A stretch of 19,654 bases of DNA from contig JBMFXG010000026.1 in the NCBI GenBank assembly GCA_049964535.1, positions 1 through 19,654 on the forward strand, in the 5' to 3' direction. The DNA comes from JAJYZP01 sp049964535. Its GTDB lineage: Bacteria; Actinomycetota; Acidimicrobiia; Acidimicrobiales; Acidimicrobiaceae. Positions 1 through 6,976 of this stretch are shown here, piece by piece. How positions within the stretch are numbered: position 1 is the first letter of the stretch; each line of letters opens with the position of its first letter. The notes under the pieces are model-generated. The model did no database searches. It had not been told where the DNA came from and saw nothing but the letters and a program-made list of their open reading frames with translations. The position numbers and the translations under genes are program-made.

Positions 1-275
1 GATCCCACGAGCGACTCGATGACTCGTTCGCCCGCTTTATCGTGTGCCACCAGATCGGAGAGTGTGTCGCACTCTGGCGTCGCGTATTCGGGATGCGAAC
101 CCACATCTAGATAGAGGCGGGCACCATTTTCCAAAAAGACGTTCGACGAGCGACCCCAGCTCACGACTCGTCGAAAGAGGTATCGAGCAACCTCATCTGG
201 ACTTAGTCGACGCTGGCCGCGCAACGTACAGGTTACACCGTACTCGTTTTCTAATCCGAGGATTCTCCGCGTCAG
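1..275 (-). CDS. pafA: Pup-protein ligase PafA (N-terminal part, CTG start)
   Basis: This is the N-terminal 91 codons of the enzyme that uses ATP to link the C-terminal glutamate of Pup to substrate lysines; the rest lies beyond the left edge. The translation follows mycobacterial PafA closely, with SPDEVARYLFRRVVSWGRSS around residues 25-44 and RLYLDVGSHPEYAT at 53-66. No ATG, GTG or TTG occurs in frame between the upstream in-frame TAG and the conserved RRILGLENEYG segment. CTG at 275-273 has AGGA seven bases upstream (283-286). It sets the register so that Glu9 (nucleotide/Mg site) and Asp57 (catalytic) carry the mycobacterial numbers. The usual GIETE motif reads GLENE. The gene begins 52 nt after the prcA stop and is probably the last gene of the proteasome operon. 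Identity is certain; the start codon is inferred. Confidence 0.93.
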   Translation of the reverse strand, partial: MTRRILGLENEYGVTCTLRGQRRLSPDEVARYLFRRVVSWGRSSNVFLENGARLYLDVGSHPEYATPECDTLSDLVAHDKAGERVIESLVG

Positions 276-282
276 AAGCGGT

Positions 283-286
283 TCCT
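283..286 (-). promoter_or_regulatory. Ribosome binding site deciding the pafA CTG start
   Basis: On the minus strand AGGA lies seven bases before CTG at 275-273. It is the only Shine-Dalgarno-like sequence placed correctly for a start ahead of the conserved PafA N-terminus. Together with the absence of other in-frame start codons, it is the main evidence for a CTG start. Confidence 0.55.
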
Positions 287-292
287 GCGCTC

Positions 293-310
293 GGTCGTTC
301 TGGTCGTTCT
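293..310. repeat. Two tandem 9-bp copies in the prcA-pafA gap
   Basis: GGTCGTTCT occurs twice in direct succession on the plus strand and is followed by a further GG. The repeat lies in the untranslated stretch between the prcA stop and the proposed pafA CTG. It would encode Gln-Asn-Asp twice if translation began further upstream. Confidence 0.8.
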
Positions 311-327
311 GGATATCGTCTATGACG

Positions 328-1020
328 TCAACTTTCTAACTCGTTCTTCAATAGTGCCTCAAGCTCATCAGCGGAGAGTCGCCGGAAGGTACGCCTCTCC
401 GTCCGATCTACGAGCACAGCGACCTCAAGATCGGTCGCCCCTAACGTACGCTCGTGGCCAGCGAGAGCGGCTATCGATCTCTTCAGCGCCGTAGGTAGAT
501 CTGCCTCTCGATCGAACCCATCGCGAAATCGCTCTGAGATCGCTTCGGAATCGCCACCGAGCACAGCAAAATCTCGCTCGTCAACCACAGTCCCGTCGTA
601 GAGTAAGTGATAGAGACGACTTTCGCTGCTCTCTCTGCCAAGTTCAGCGACGAGAATCTCTACCTCGAGAGGCTTCATCTCATGGGTGAAGACCTGGCCA
701 AGATATTGAGCGTAGATATTGGCAAGCGAGCGGGCTTCAACGTCCTCTCGTGAATAGGCATAGCCTTTGGTATCTGCATGTCGAATACCAGCTACGCGCA
801 GCTGGTCAAACTCGTTATATTTTCCAACCCCCGCAAAGGCAATGCGATCGTAGATCTCTGACACCTTGTGCAAGGATCGAGAGGGGTTCTCCGCACACAG
901 GATAATTCCTTCCGCAAAGAGGCTGCCGATCAGCGCTCGACCACGAGCAATCCCCTTTCGTGCGTAGTCCGCCCGATCCTTCATCACCTGCTCTGGCGCT
1001 ACATAATAGGGCATGCTCAT
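328..1020 (-). CDS. prcA: 20S proteasome alpha subunit PrcA
   Basis: PrcA forms the two outer heptameric rings of the 20S core. It gates substrate entry and docks the Mpa ATPase. The 230-residue protein begins with the actinobacterial alpha signature (YYVAPEQVMKDRADYARKGI at 5-24, the H0 helix region). The conserved segment GVGKYNEFDQLR follows, and the N-terminal-nucleophile fold has no catalytic threonine, as expected for an alpha subunit. Length is normal for the family. The start ATG overlaps the prcB stop as ATGA (1017-1020), which implies translational coupling and equal expression of the two subunits. AAGGGG lies about 9 nt upstream. The charged tail (LSADELEALLKNELES) resembles other PrcA tails. 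Confidence 0.97.
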   Translation of the reverse strand: MSMPYYVAPEQVMKDRADYARKGIARGRALIGSLFAEGIILCAENPSRSLHKVSEIYDRIAFAGVGKYNEFDQLRVAGIRHADTKGYAYSREDVEARSLANIYAQYLGQVFTHEMKPLEVEILVAELGRESSESRLYHLLYDGTVVDERDFAVLGGDSEAISERFRDGFDREADLPTALKRSIAALAGHERTLGATDLEVAVLVDRTERRTFRRLSADELEALLKNELES

Positions 1021-1850
1021 TGACGTGATCCCCTTTGCGCTCGTCGTTCAATAATCGTCGCGGAGATCTGTGCCACGGTAGCGTCATCGACCCTTCGGTA
1101 TCCCTCTGCCGCTACCGTTGCAACGGTTGGGTACACAGATCGAAGTGGATCTGGACCACCGGTCGCAGAGTCCTCTTGAGCAGCCTCGAACAGCGCTATC
1201 AATGCTAACTCGAAGGCCTGCGCCTCGGTCATATTCTCAATAAATCCGTACTTGATCGCTCCCTGGGCATCTCGTCCTCCCGATCCAATGGCGTAGTAGT
1301 CGACCTCCTCGTAGCGTCCGCCAGTGATGTCATAGGTGAAGATACGACCACGCCGCTGTGCGAGATCCCAGCCCACGAAGAGAGGAATTACGACCAGACC
1401 AGACATTGCAAGGCCCAGATTGGCACGAATCATCTGCGACAGCTGATTCGCCTTCCCTTCTAAGGAGAGCGTCACACCTTCAACCTTCTCGTAGTGCTCC
1501 AACTGTACCTGAAAGAGTTTTACCATCTCCAGAGCAGGACCCGCTGAGCCAGCGAAGCCGACCGCAGAGTACCGATCTGCCGGAGCAACCTTCTCAATTC
1601 GTCGAGAGGCTATGACGTTTCCTGCTGTCGCTCTCCGATCACCGGCTATCACAACGCCATCGGCAAAACGAAAGGCAACGATCGTCGTGCCGTGGGGTAC
1701 TGAGTCTAAAACCCGCCCACTGAACTCACCTGAGCTCTCGACCGGAGAAATGAAATTCCGAGCCAAAACCGCTGGATCTTCAGCCTCACCAAGAACCCGA
1801 AGAAAGTTAGGCCCCGGATCGCGTTGGGGGCTAAAAATTGGAAGACTCAC
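1017..1850 (-). CDS. prcB: 20S proteasome beta subunit PrcB, proteolytic
   Basis: PrcB forms the two inner catalytic rings of the proteasome. The 277-residue precursor has a 54-residue propeptide ending in SVPHG, and autocleavage exposes Thr55 (TTIVAFRFADGVVIAGDRRA). Counting from Thr55 as residue 1, the classical catalytic partners are in place: Asp17 is D71 and Lys33 is K87. The start is GTG at 1850. A TGA lies two codons upstream in frame, so the gene cannot start further upstream. AAGGG is six bases before the GTG. It overlaps prcA by four bases. The 133-nt gap to pup is the largest within the prc part of the operon and holds a possible short ORF that overlaps this start. Confidence 0.97.
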   Translation of the reverse strand: MSLPIFSPQRDPGPNFLRVLGEAEDPAVLARNFISPVESSGEFSGRVLDSVPHGTTIVAFRFADGVVIAGDRRATAGNVIASRRIEKVAPADRYSAVGFAGSAGPALEMVKLFQVQLEHYEKVEGVTLSLEGKANQLSQMIRANLGLAMSGLVVIPLFVGWDLAQRRGRIFTYDITGGRYEEVDYYAIGSGGRDAQGAIKYGFIENMTEAQAFELALIALFEAAQEDSATGGPDPLRSVYPTVATVAAEGYRRVDDATVAQISATIIERRAQRGSRQ

Positions 1851-1960
1851 AGATCACCCTTCAATTCCATCTTGCACCTGAGCGTAGCCGAGCAAGACTC
1901 CGTCAACATCAATTTGCCTCTGCCGATCGACCAAGAGTCAACCGACATTGGTACGACCAT
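1847..1960 (-). CDS. Possible 37-codon ORF coupled to prcB
   Basis: An ATG at 1960 opens a 37-codon frame (MVVPMSVDSWSIGRGK...). It ends in TGA overlapping the GTG start of prcB by three bases, within GTGA. It fills most of the pup-prcB gap. I see no strong ribosome binding site before its ATG and no family resemblance. It could be a short leader peptide that feeds ribosomes into prcB, or a chance frame. The overlap with the prcB start is the only positive evidence. Confidence 0.22.
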   Translation of the reverse strand: MVVPMSVDSWSIGRGKLMLTESCSATLRCKMELKGDL

Positions 1961-1983
1961 CTGCGTTAGAAATCGGATTTAGC

Positions 1984-2184
1984 CTATTCGCCGCCTTTTT
2001 GCACGTAGTTCCTCACGAACTCCTCGGCGTTCTCTTCGAGAACCTCGTCTATCTCATCGAGTAGGTCATCGAGATCGGCCTTCAGCTTCTCTGCGCTCTC
2101 ACTCTTCGCACTCACTTCTTCCTCAACGACGTCATTACTCTCGCGTGTCGTTGTTGTCTTCTTTTTCAGCTCTCTTTCAGCCAT
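1984..2184 (-). CDS. pup: Prokaryotic ubiquitin-like protein Pup
   Basis: Pup is the 66-residue, largely disordered tag that marks proteins for the proteasome. The N-terminal part is charged and low in complexity (AERELKKKTTTTR), which suits threading into Mpa. The centre has the Mpa-binding helix LDDLLDEIDEVLEENAEEFV (residues about 39-58). The C-terminus is VQKGGE. It ends in glutamate, coded GAA, so the protein is made ready for ligation and does not need the Gln-to-Glu deamidation required for mycobacterial Pup. The ATG lies 2 nt after the dop stop, and its ribosome binding site (AAGGG) is inside the end of dop, so translation is probably coupled to dop. Confidence 0.97.
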   Translation of the reverse strand: MAERELKKKTTTTRESNDVVEEEVSAKSESAEKLKADLDDLLDEIDEVLEENAEEFVRNYVQKGGE

Positions 2185-2186
2185 TT

Positions 2187-3686
2187 CTACCCTTCTGCAC
2201 CAAGACCACGGAGAAGCTCTACTACCGAGCCGCTTCTCTCCAACAACGTATCGACATGGTGAGCCGTCCCTCTAAGCGGATCCATCATTGGCACACGCCG
2301 GAGAGGATCGGATCCTACGTCGAATATCAAGGAATCCCAATTTGCCGCTGCGACAGAGTCACGATACTTTTCAAGACATCTGCCTCGAAAATACGCCCTA
2401 GTGTCCGTCGGAGGCTCTGTCACTGCACGTATCACTGCCTCCTCTGGTACCAGCGTACGCAGTCCAGCACGTGCCGCCAACGATTTCTCAGGCCGCAAGT
2501 CGTGATATTGAAGATCGATCGCAGCGAGTTTCGAGTCAGACCACGCCAGGCCATGACGCTCACGATAGCCCGAGACGATCTGAAGTTTTGCCACCCAGTC
2601 CAAGGTATCGGCGAGTTCCATCGGATCTCGCTCGAGAGCGCTCAAGATACGCTCCCACTCCTCGAGAAGCCAAGCGCCTTGATCCTCGCTACCAAGCGCT
2701 CCAAAACCCTCTCGGTCACCGTATTTGACCGCTCGCTCGAAGTACTCCCACTGGATCTGTAGAGCGGTCATCTCTCCTCGCCCCACCGTCGGAACCTCAG
2801 TTTTGAGGTCGAGACCATAGGAGATCTGTCGAAGAGATCGAACAGGCGTGGACAAGACGATATCGAGATCGTCCAACGCACCGTCCTCGATCATCGCCAA
2901 GACCAACGCAGTGGTTCCGACTTTTAGGAAGCTCGCGTACTCAGAGAGATTTGCATCTCCGATAATAACGTGGAGTCGGCGATAGCGCGATGCATCCGCA
3001 TGTGGCTCGTCACGGGTATTGACGATCGGCCGCTTGAGAGTCGTCTCAAGTCCAACCTCTTCCTCAAAGAAGTCGGCTCTCTGTGTCAACTGAAACGGCA
3101 CGACCGAATGGTCAAGCCCTGGTGCTTCACTACCTACCTTGCCAGCACCGGTGAAGATCTGACGTGAGACGAAAAAGGGCGTTATGTATCGAACGATCTT
3201 GACGAATGGAGTAGCTCGATCCATGAGGTAGTTCTCATGACAGCCGTAGGTATTTCCCTTACCATCAGAGTTGTTTTTATAGACCACGATGCTCTGCCCT
3301 CTTGGCATACCCCCCTGAGCTGCAGCCATAGCCCGCCGAAGAACTATCTCACCTGCTCGATCGAACAACACTGCATCACGTGGTGTTCGACACTCAGGTG
3401 AAGCGTACTCAGGATGGGCATGATCAACGTACAACCGAGCACCATTCGTCAGGACCGTATTCACGAGGTGCGTCTCGACCTCTGGCGGAAACGAGACAAT
3501 ACTGTCCATTCCTCGAGCGTCACGCTGTGGCGTTTCACCATCGAAGTCCCAATGCGTACGTTCAGCGACCTCATTCGCATAGGCATTAATCAAAATAGAT
3601 GACGACGTGATAGGGTTCATGTCGGCCGCGCCGACCACACTGATTCCATACTCCGTTTCTATTCCACAGATCTTGGGGATCGACAC
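2187..3686 (-). CDS. dop: Depupylase/Pup deamidase Dop
   Basis: Dop is a paralogue of PafA with a carboxylate-amine-ligase fold. It hydrolyses the isopeptide bond between Pup and substrates and, in species with Pup-Gln, also deamidates Pup. The 499-residue protein has GIETEYG at 8-14 (nucleotide/Mg site), the long insertion typical of Dop after about residue 40, RLYVDHAHPEYASPEC at 84-99 with Asp88 as the likely catalytic aspartate, and NTRDEPHADASRYRRLHVI further on. YVDHAHPEY instead of the PafA form YLDVGSHPEY separates it from the ligase. The start is GTG at 3686 with GGAGG four bases upstream. It lies 33 nt after mpa and 2 nt before pup. Because Pup here ends in Glu, this Dop probably acts only as a depupylase. 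Confidence 0.96.
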   Translation of the reverse strand: MSIPKICGIETEYGISVVGAADMNPITSSSILINAYANEVAERTHWDFDGETPQRDARGMDSIVSFPPEVETHLVNTVLTNGARLYVDHAHPEYASPECRTPRDAVLFDRAGEIVLRRAMAAAQGGMPRGQSIVVYKNNSDGKGNTYGCHENYLMDRATPFVKIVRYITPFFVSRQIFTGAGKVGSEAPGLDHSVVPFQLTQRADFFEEEVGLETTLKRPIVNTRDEPHADASRYRRLHVIIGDANLSEYASFLKVGTTALVLAMIEDGALDDLDIVLSTPVRSLRQISYGLDLKTEVPTVGRGEMTALQIQWEYFERAVKYGDREGFGALGSEDQGAWLLEEWERILSALERDPMELADTLDWVAKLQIVSGYRERHGLAWSDSKLAAIDLQYHDLRPEKSLAARAGLRTLVPEEAVIRAVTEPPTDTRAYFRGRCLEKYRDSVAAANWDSLIFDVGSDPLRRVPMMDPLRGTAHHVDTLLERSGSVVELLRGLGAEG

Positions 3687-3719
3687 CTAGCCTCCGGAGT
3701 TAGACTTCAATCTGAAAAA

Positions 3720-5471
3720 TTAGAGGTACTGGCCCGTCGCAACTCGCTCAATTGACCGACCACCTTCTGACTCTTGTCCTTGCGATATCAGCGTTCTGAT
3801 ATAAACGATACGCTCACCCTTTTTGCCCGATATCTTCGCCCAGTCATCGGGATTGGTCGTATTCGGTAGATCCTCATGCTCTTTAAACTCTTTCGAGATC
3901 GAGTAGAGCAGGTCCTCTGTACTGATTCCCCCGCGATCCCCTGCAATCTCTCGCTTGATCGCTTGCTTTTTCGCTCGACGCACAATATTTTCGATCATTG
4001 CACCCGAGGAGAAGTCCTTGAAGTAGAGAACCTCTTTATCTCCGTTTTGATACGTCACCTCAAGAAAACGATTGTCATCATCGGTTCGATACATCGTTTC
4101 AACCGTCGTTTCGATCATGGACCGGATCGCTTTCGCCACATCGCCGCCACCACGCTCGATCACTTCATCCTCCGCAATCGGAAGATCGCTGGTGAGGTAC
4201 CGAGCAAAGATCTGAGCCGCCGAACTCTCATCCGGTCGTTCGATCTTGATCTTCACATCCAAGCGGCCCGGACGAAGTATCGCTGGGTCAATTAAGTCCT
4301 CACGATTCGATGCACCGATCACAATCACGTTGCGAAGGGTCTCAACCCCATCGATCTCAGCAAGCAATTGCGGGACGATCGTTGACTCCATATCGGACGA
4401 GATACCGGTCCCACGAGTTCGAAACAGAGAATCCATCTCGTCGAAGAACACGATTACCGGAACGCCCTCCTCCGCCTTTTCTCTGGCCCGTTGAAATATG
4501 AGGCGAATCTGCCGCTCTGTCTCACCAACGTATTTATTGAGAAGCTCAGGACCTTTGACGTTCAAGAAGTAGCTCTTAACCGAGGCGGTCTGGGTAGCAC
4601 TCGCTACCTTTTTAGCCAACGAATTTGCAACCGCCTTGGCTATCAGAGTCTTTCCACACCCGGGCGGCCCATACAGCAGGATACCTTTAGGTGCAGGGAG
4701 TCGATAGTTCGCGAACAGGTTGCGATAGAGGAAAGGGAGCTCGACTGCATCGGTAATCTCCTCGATTTGACCATCGAGACCACCGATATCTTCATAGCTC
4801 ACATCAGGAACTTCTTCGAGGGCCAAGTTCTCGACCTCCGGCCGAGGTAAACGCTCAATAACGAAGCCGGTCCGTGCATCGAAGAGGACCGAGTCACCTG
4901 CTCGGATCGTCTCATTACCGAGATGTCCAGCGACCTCCGCCACTCTCTCTTCGTCCGCTCGACCAACGATCACTACTCGTTTGCCCGGCTCCAAAACGTC
5001 TCGAATCGAAACGACCTCACCAAGGCGCTCTGGCGCTCGAGCCATCACCACGGTGAAAGACTCATTCAGTACAACCTCTTGACCGGTCATCAGCTGTGAG
5101 ACGTCTACTTCGGGATGGACTGCGACCCTCATCTTTCGGCCAGATGTCGATATGTCAACCGTCTCGTCATCGTTTGCGCCAAGGAACACTCCGTATGCCG
5201 CAGGCGGCTGCGTGAGCTTCTCGACCTCCTCACGCAACGTTGCAATGTGCTCCCTCGCCTGTTGGAGGGTAAAGGTGAGCTTCTCATTTCTTCCCTGCGA
5301 CTGCGCGAGTTGACCAGAGACTTCGAGCAGCCTCTCTTCGAGGAGCCTCACCCTCATGGGCGCATCCTGAAGTCTTTGTCGAAGGTCTCGAACCTCAGCC
5401 TCTAACTGAGCGAGGTTCGACGCATCATCAACCTCAGACCGAGATTCATCGGGTGTTATGGATTCGGACAT
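3720..5471 (-). CDS. mpa: Proteasome-associated AAA ATPase Mpa/ARC
   Basis: This is the hexameric ring that binds Pup through its coiled coil, unfolds tagged proteins and threads them into the PrcBA core. From the ATG at 5471 (583 residues) the order is: coiled coil at about 20-87, tandem OB-fold region at about 92-207, AAA domain with Walker A GPPGCGKT at 268-275, and Walker B VIVFFDEMD at 339-347. The last four residues are GQYL, the tail that docks into the alpha ring. A TTG eight codons upstream stays in frame. The ATG is preferred because GGGAGG (5480-5485) lies eight bases before it. It is the first gene of the minus-strand proteasome operon. Only a weak promoter candidate is seen upstream (TTGCGT, 18 bases, TATCTC on the minus strand). 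Confidence 0.96.
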   Translation of the reverse strand: MSESITPDESRSEVDDASNLAQLEAEVRDLRQRLQDAPMRVRLLEERLLEVSGQLAQSQGRNEKLTFTLQQAREHIATLREEVEKLTQPPAAYGVFLGANDDETVDISTSGRKMRVAVHPEVDVSQLMTGQEVVLNESFTVVMARAPERLGEVVSIRDVLEPGKRVVIVGRADEERVAEVAGHLGNETIRAGDSVLFDARTGFVIERLPRPEVENLALEEVPDVSYEDIGGLDGQIEEITDAVELPFLYRNLFANYRLPAPKGILLYGPPGCGKTLIAKAVANSLAKKVASATQTASVKSYFLNVKGPELLNKYVGETERQIRLIFQRAREKAEEGVPVIVFFDEMDSLFRTRGTGISSDMESTIVPQLLAEIDGVETLRNVIVIGASNREDLIDPAILRPGRLDVKIKIERPDESSAAQIFARYLTSDLPIAEDEVIERGGGDVAKAIRSMIETTVETMYRTDDDNRFLEVTYQNGDKEVLYFKDFSSGAMIENIVRRAKKQAIKREIAGDRGGISTEDLLYSISKEFKEHEDLPNTTNPDDWAKISGKKGERIVYIRTLISQGQESEGGRSIERVATGQYL

Positions 5472-5479
5472 CTTGACCA

Positions 5480-5485
5480 CCTCCC
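5480..5485 (-). promoter_or_regulatory. Ribosome binding site deciding the mpa start
   Basis: GGGAGG on the minus strand sits eight bases before ATG at 5471-5469. It lies inside the reading frame that would begin at the upstream TTG (5495), so it supports the ATG as the true start. Confidence 0.7.
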
Positions 5486-5571
5486 TCAGCTCCAAGTTAC
5501 ACCGACCCGAGATAGTTCCCGCAGCCGTTTCAACGCAATTCAGGAACTTCTTTCCGCTAGCGTCTACTAGA

Positions 5572-5600
5572 TTGAAGAGCGTTGTAGATTGTCCTACAAT
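5572..5600 (+). promoter_or_regulatory. Sigma70-type promoter for the ferredoxin gene
   Basis: TTGAAG (5572-5577) and TACAAT (5595-5600) are separated by exactly 17 bases, close to the consensus for the housekeeping sigma factor. The -10 box lies 43 bases before the ferredoxin ATG. It is the best promoter-like sequence I found in the window. Confidence 0.62.
5582..5599. promoter_or_regulatory. Inverted repeat overlapping the promoter -10 box
   Basis: TTGTAG (5582-5587) and CTACAA (5594-5599) form a perfect 6-bp inverted repeat around a 6-base centre. It covers the spacer and most of the -10 box of the ferredoxin promoter. A repressor bound there would block RNA polymerase. No known operator consensus was recognised. 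Confidence 0.4.
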
Positions 5601-5642
5601 CGCAAATCCGATGGCAAGTCGTCACAGCGTTAAAGGAGCTTA

Positions 5643-5879
5643 ATGAAGGTCTGGATCGATCAAGATCTCTGCACCGGAGATGGTCTCTGCGAGGAGATAT
5701 GTCCTCCTGTTTTCACCCTTCTCGATGATGGGCTCGCCTACGTCAAAGAAGGCGAGCTGGTGTTTAGTGAGCCGGGTGGCTCGGCTCAGATGGCAACGGT
5801 TCCATCGGAGCTCGAAGATGCTGTAGTCGAGGCCTCTGAAGAGTGTCCCGGTGAGTGCATATTTGTCGAAAACGACTGA
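5643..5879 (+). CDS. Single-cluster ferredoxin
   Basis: This is a 78-residue acidic electron carrier. The cluster motif is C10-x2-D13-x2-C16-x3-C20-P, with the distal C68-P-G-E-C72. Asp13 in place of the second cysteine is typical of actinobacterial [3Fe-4S] ferredoxins that often serve cytochromes P450, and Asp can permit [3Fe-4S]/[4Fe-4S] conversion. By family analogy C10, C16 and C68 bind the cluster. C20 and C72 may form a disulfide. AGGAG lies four bases before the ATG, and a good promoter is directly upstream. It is divergent from mpa across 171 nt, with no P450 or reductase gene in the window, so its partner is unknown. Confidence 0.9.
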   Translation: MKVWIDQDLCTGDGLCEEICPPVFTLLDDGLAYVKEGELVFSEPGGSAQMATVPSELEDAVVEASEECPGECIFVEND

Positions 5880-5895
5880 GGCACGCTTCTCAGTC
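5874..5895 (+). terminator. Stem-loop at the end of the ferredoxin gene
   Basis: GACTGAG (5874-5880) pairs with CTCAGTC (5889-5895) around an 8-base loop. The stem includes the ferredoxin stop codon. No run of T follows, so it is not a classical intrinsic terminator. It may still shape the 3' end of the message. Confidence 0.35.
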
Positions 5896-6249
5896 TCGGC
5901 TTGCTAGAGCCTCTCAGCTACATCTGTCTTAGCCTCTTCTGACCGCAACGGCCTTGCTCATGAGCACGTCGATACTCAAAGATCAGCTTGCCACAGTCAT
6001 CTACGAGCTGGGCAAGGAACCGAGGGACCTCTACTGCGCTACTTCGGAGAAAAACGTATCTGCTTTCCGTCATGGTGGTAGGAATCTCACACGGTCGCCG
6101 AGTCCTTCTTCTGTGAAGTTGGCTCGCATAGCCAGGAGAACTGCGAAATCATCACAACGCATCGGTGCTGATTCGGAAGAATCCCAGAGGCAGCACTCGT
6201 CTTGAAATTCGAGGAAAATACGATACCTACGTCCGAGCCACCACACACT
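5880..6249. other. About 370 bases without a confident gene
   Basis: Open frames here are short, rich in Ser and Arg at their ends, and resemble no family I know, so I read the stretch as non-coding or as the leader of the methyltransferase gene. A plus-strand frame at 5954-6205 (83 codons) was considered and not accepted. No convincing promoter was seen. Confidence 0.5.
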
Positions 6250-6915
6250 ATGAATGACGACCACACCAGCATGGATCCCGGAGACCGGAGCGAGGAGTTT
6301 CAGGCCCCCGACGAGCAAGACCAATGGAACGCCTGGTACGCGAGTCAACCACAGATATGGAGCGGGAAACCGAACCATACCCTCATAGCAGAGGTGGCCT
6401 CCCTACAGCCCGGAACCGCTCTCGAAGTCGGGTGCGGAGAAGGAGCAGACGCTATTTGGCTTGCGCAGAGCGGCTGGAGAGTCACCGCGCTCGATGTCTC
6501 TTCGATAGCCATGCACAGAGCAGAGACAGAAGCTGCGCGACTAGGACTTAATATCAACTGGCGGCAGGCATCAATTCGTCACGCCAACTTCGAACAAGCT
6601 TCATTCGATCTCGTCACTGCTCACTACCTCACAATTCTGCGATCGCCCGAGCAGACCGAGGCGCACGCACTCATCAATGCAGTCGCACCCGGTGGCCACC
6701 TCCTCTTCGTTCATCATCGAGGATTCAACCTCGAGCGTAATCAAGAACACGGAACTGACCAATCGAACTACCTCGAACCAAGAGACGTTTTGAACCTCCT
6801 CGATGAGGAGTGGCACGTCCGGTTCGATGACTTTCGTCTCAAGCCTTCTCCTGACAGTGGGGCCGGCGCCCACCATCACGCCGATACCGTTCTTTTCGCA
6901 AGACGTTTGCCATAG
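6250..6915 (+). CDS. Class I SAM-dependent methyltransferase
   Basis: This is a small cytosolic methyltransferase of the SmtA/TehB-like group; its substrate cannot be told from sequence. From the ATG at 6250 it has 221 residues. WSGKPNHTLIAEVASL precedes motif I, LEVGCGEGAD, at about 58-67. The acidic end of strand 2 follows (VTALDVS), then the motif IV region SFDLVTAHYL and the PGGHLLFV segment. This order is normal for the Rossmann methyltransferase fold. The start is uncertain: an in-frame TTG at 6202 and an ATG at 6271 are alternatives, and none has a strong ribosome binding site. It stands alone on the plus strand between the ferredoxin gene and the convergent trmI gene. Confidence 0.85.
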   Translation: MNDDHTSMDPGDRSEEFQAPDEQDQWNAWYASQPQIWSGKPNHTLIAEVASLQPGTALEVGCGEGADAIWLAQSGWRVTALDVSSIAMHRAETEAARLGLNINWRQASIRHANFEQASFDLVTAHYLTILRSPEQTEAHALINAVAPGGHLLFVHHRGFNLERNQEHGTDQSNYLEPRDVLNLLDEEWHVRFDDFRLKPSPDSGAGAHHHADTVLFARRLP

Positions 6916-6927
6916 CTCTGATTCTGA

Positions 6928-6976
6928 GTGACAGCCACTCAAGCATCTCTCGATGAGGCGCTTTCGTGGCTGTCAC
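6928..6976. repeat. 11-bp perfect inverted repeat after the methyltransferase gene
   Basis: GTGACAGCCAC (6928-6938) is matched by its exact reverse complement GTGGCTGTCAC (6966-6976), with 27 bases between. It begins 12 bases after the methyltransferase stop. There is no T tract. A 3' RNA structure or a protein-binding site are both possible. Confidence 0.6.

Noticed and set aside
5954..6205. 83-codon plus-strand frame before the methyltransferase gene
   Set aside because: No family resemblance, Ser/Arg-rich end typical of random frames here, and no ribosome binding site.
6070..6378. 102-codon minus-strand frame over the methyltransferase start
   Set aside because: It is antisense to the conserved methyltransferase N-terminal region and shows no family features.
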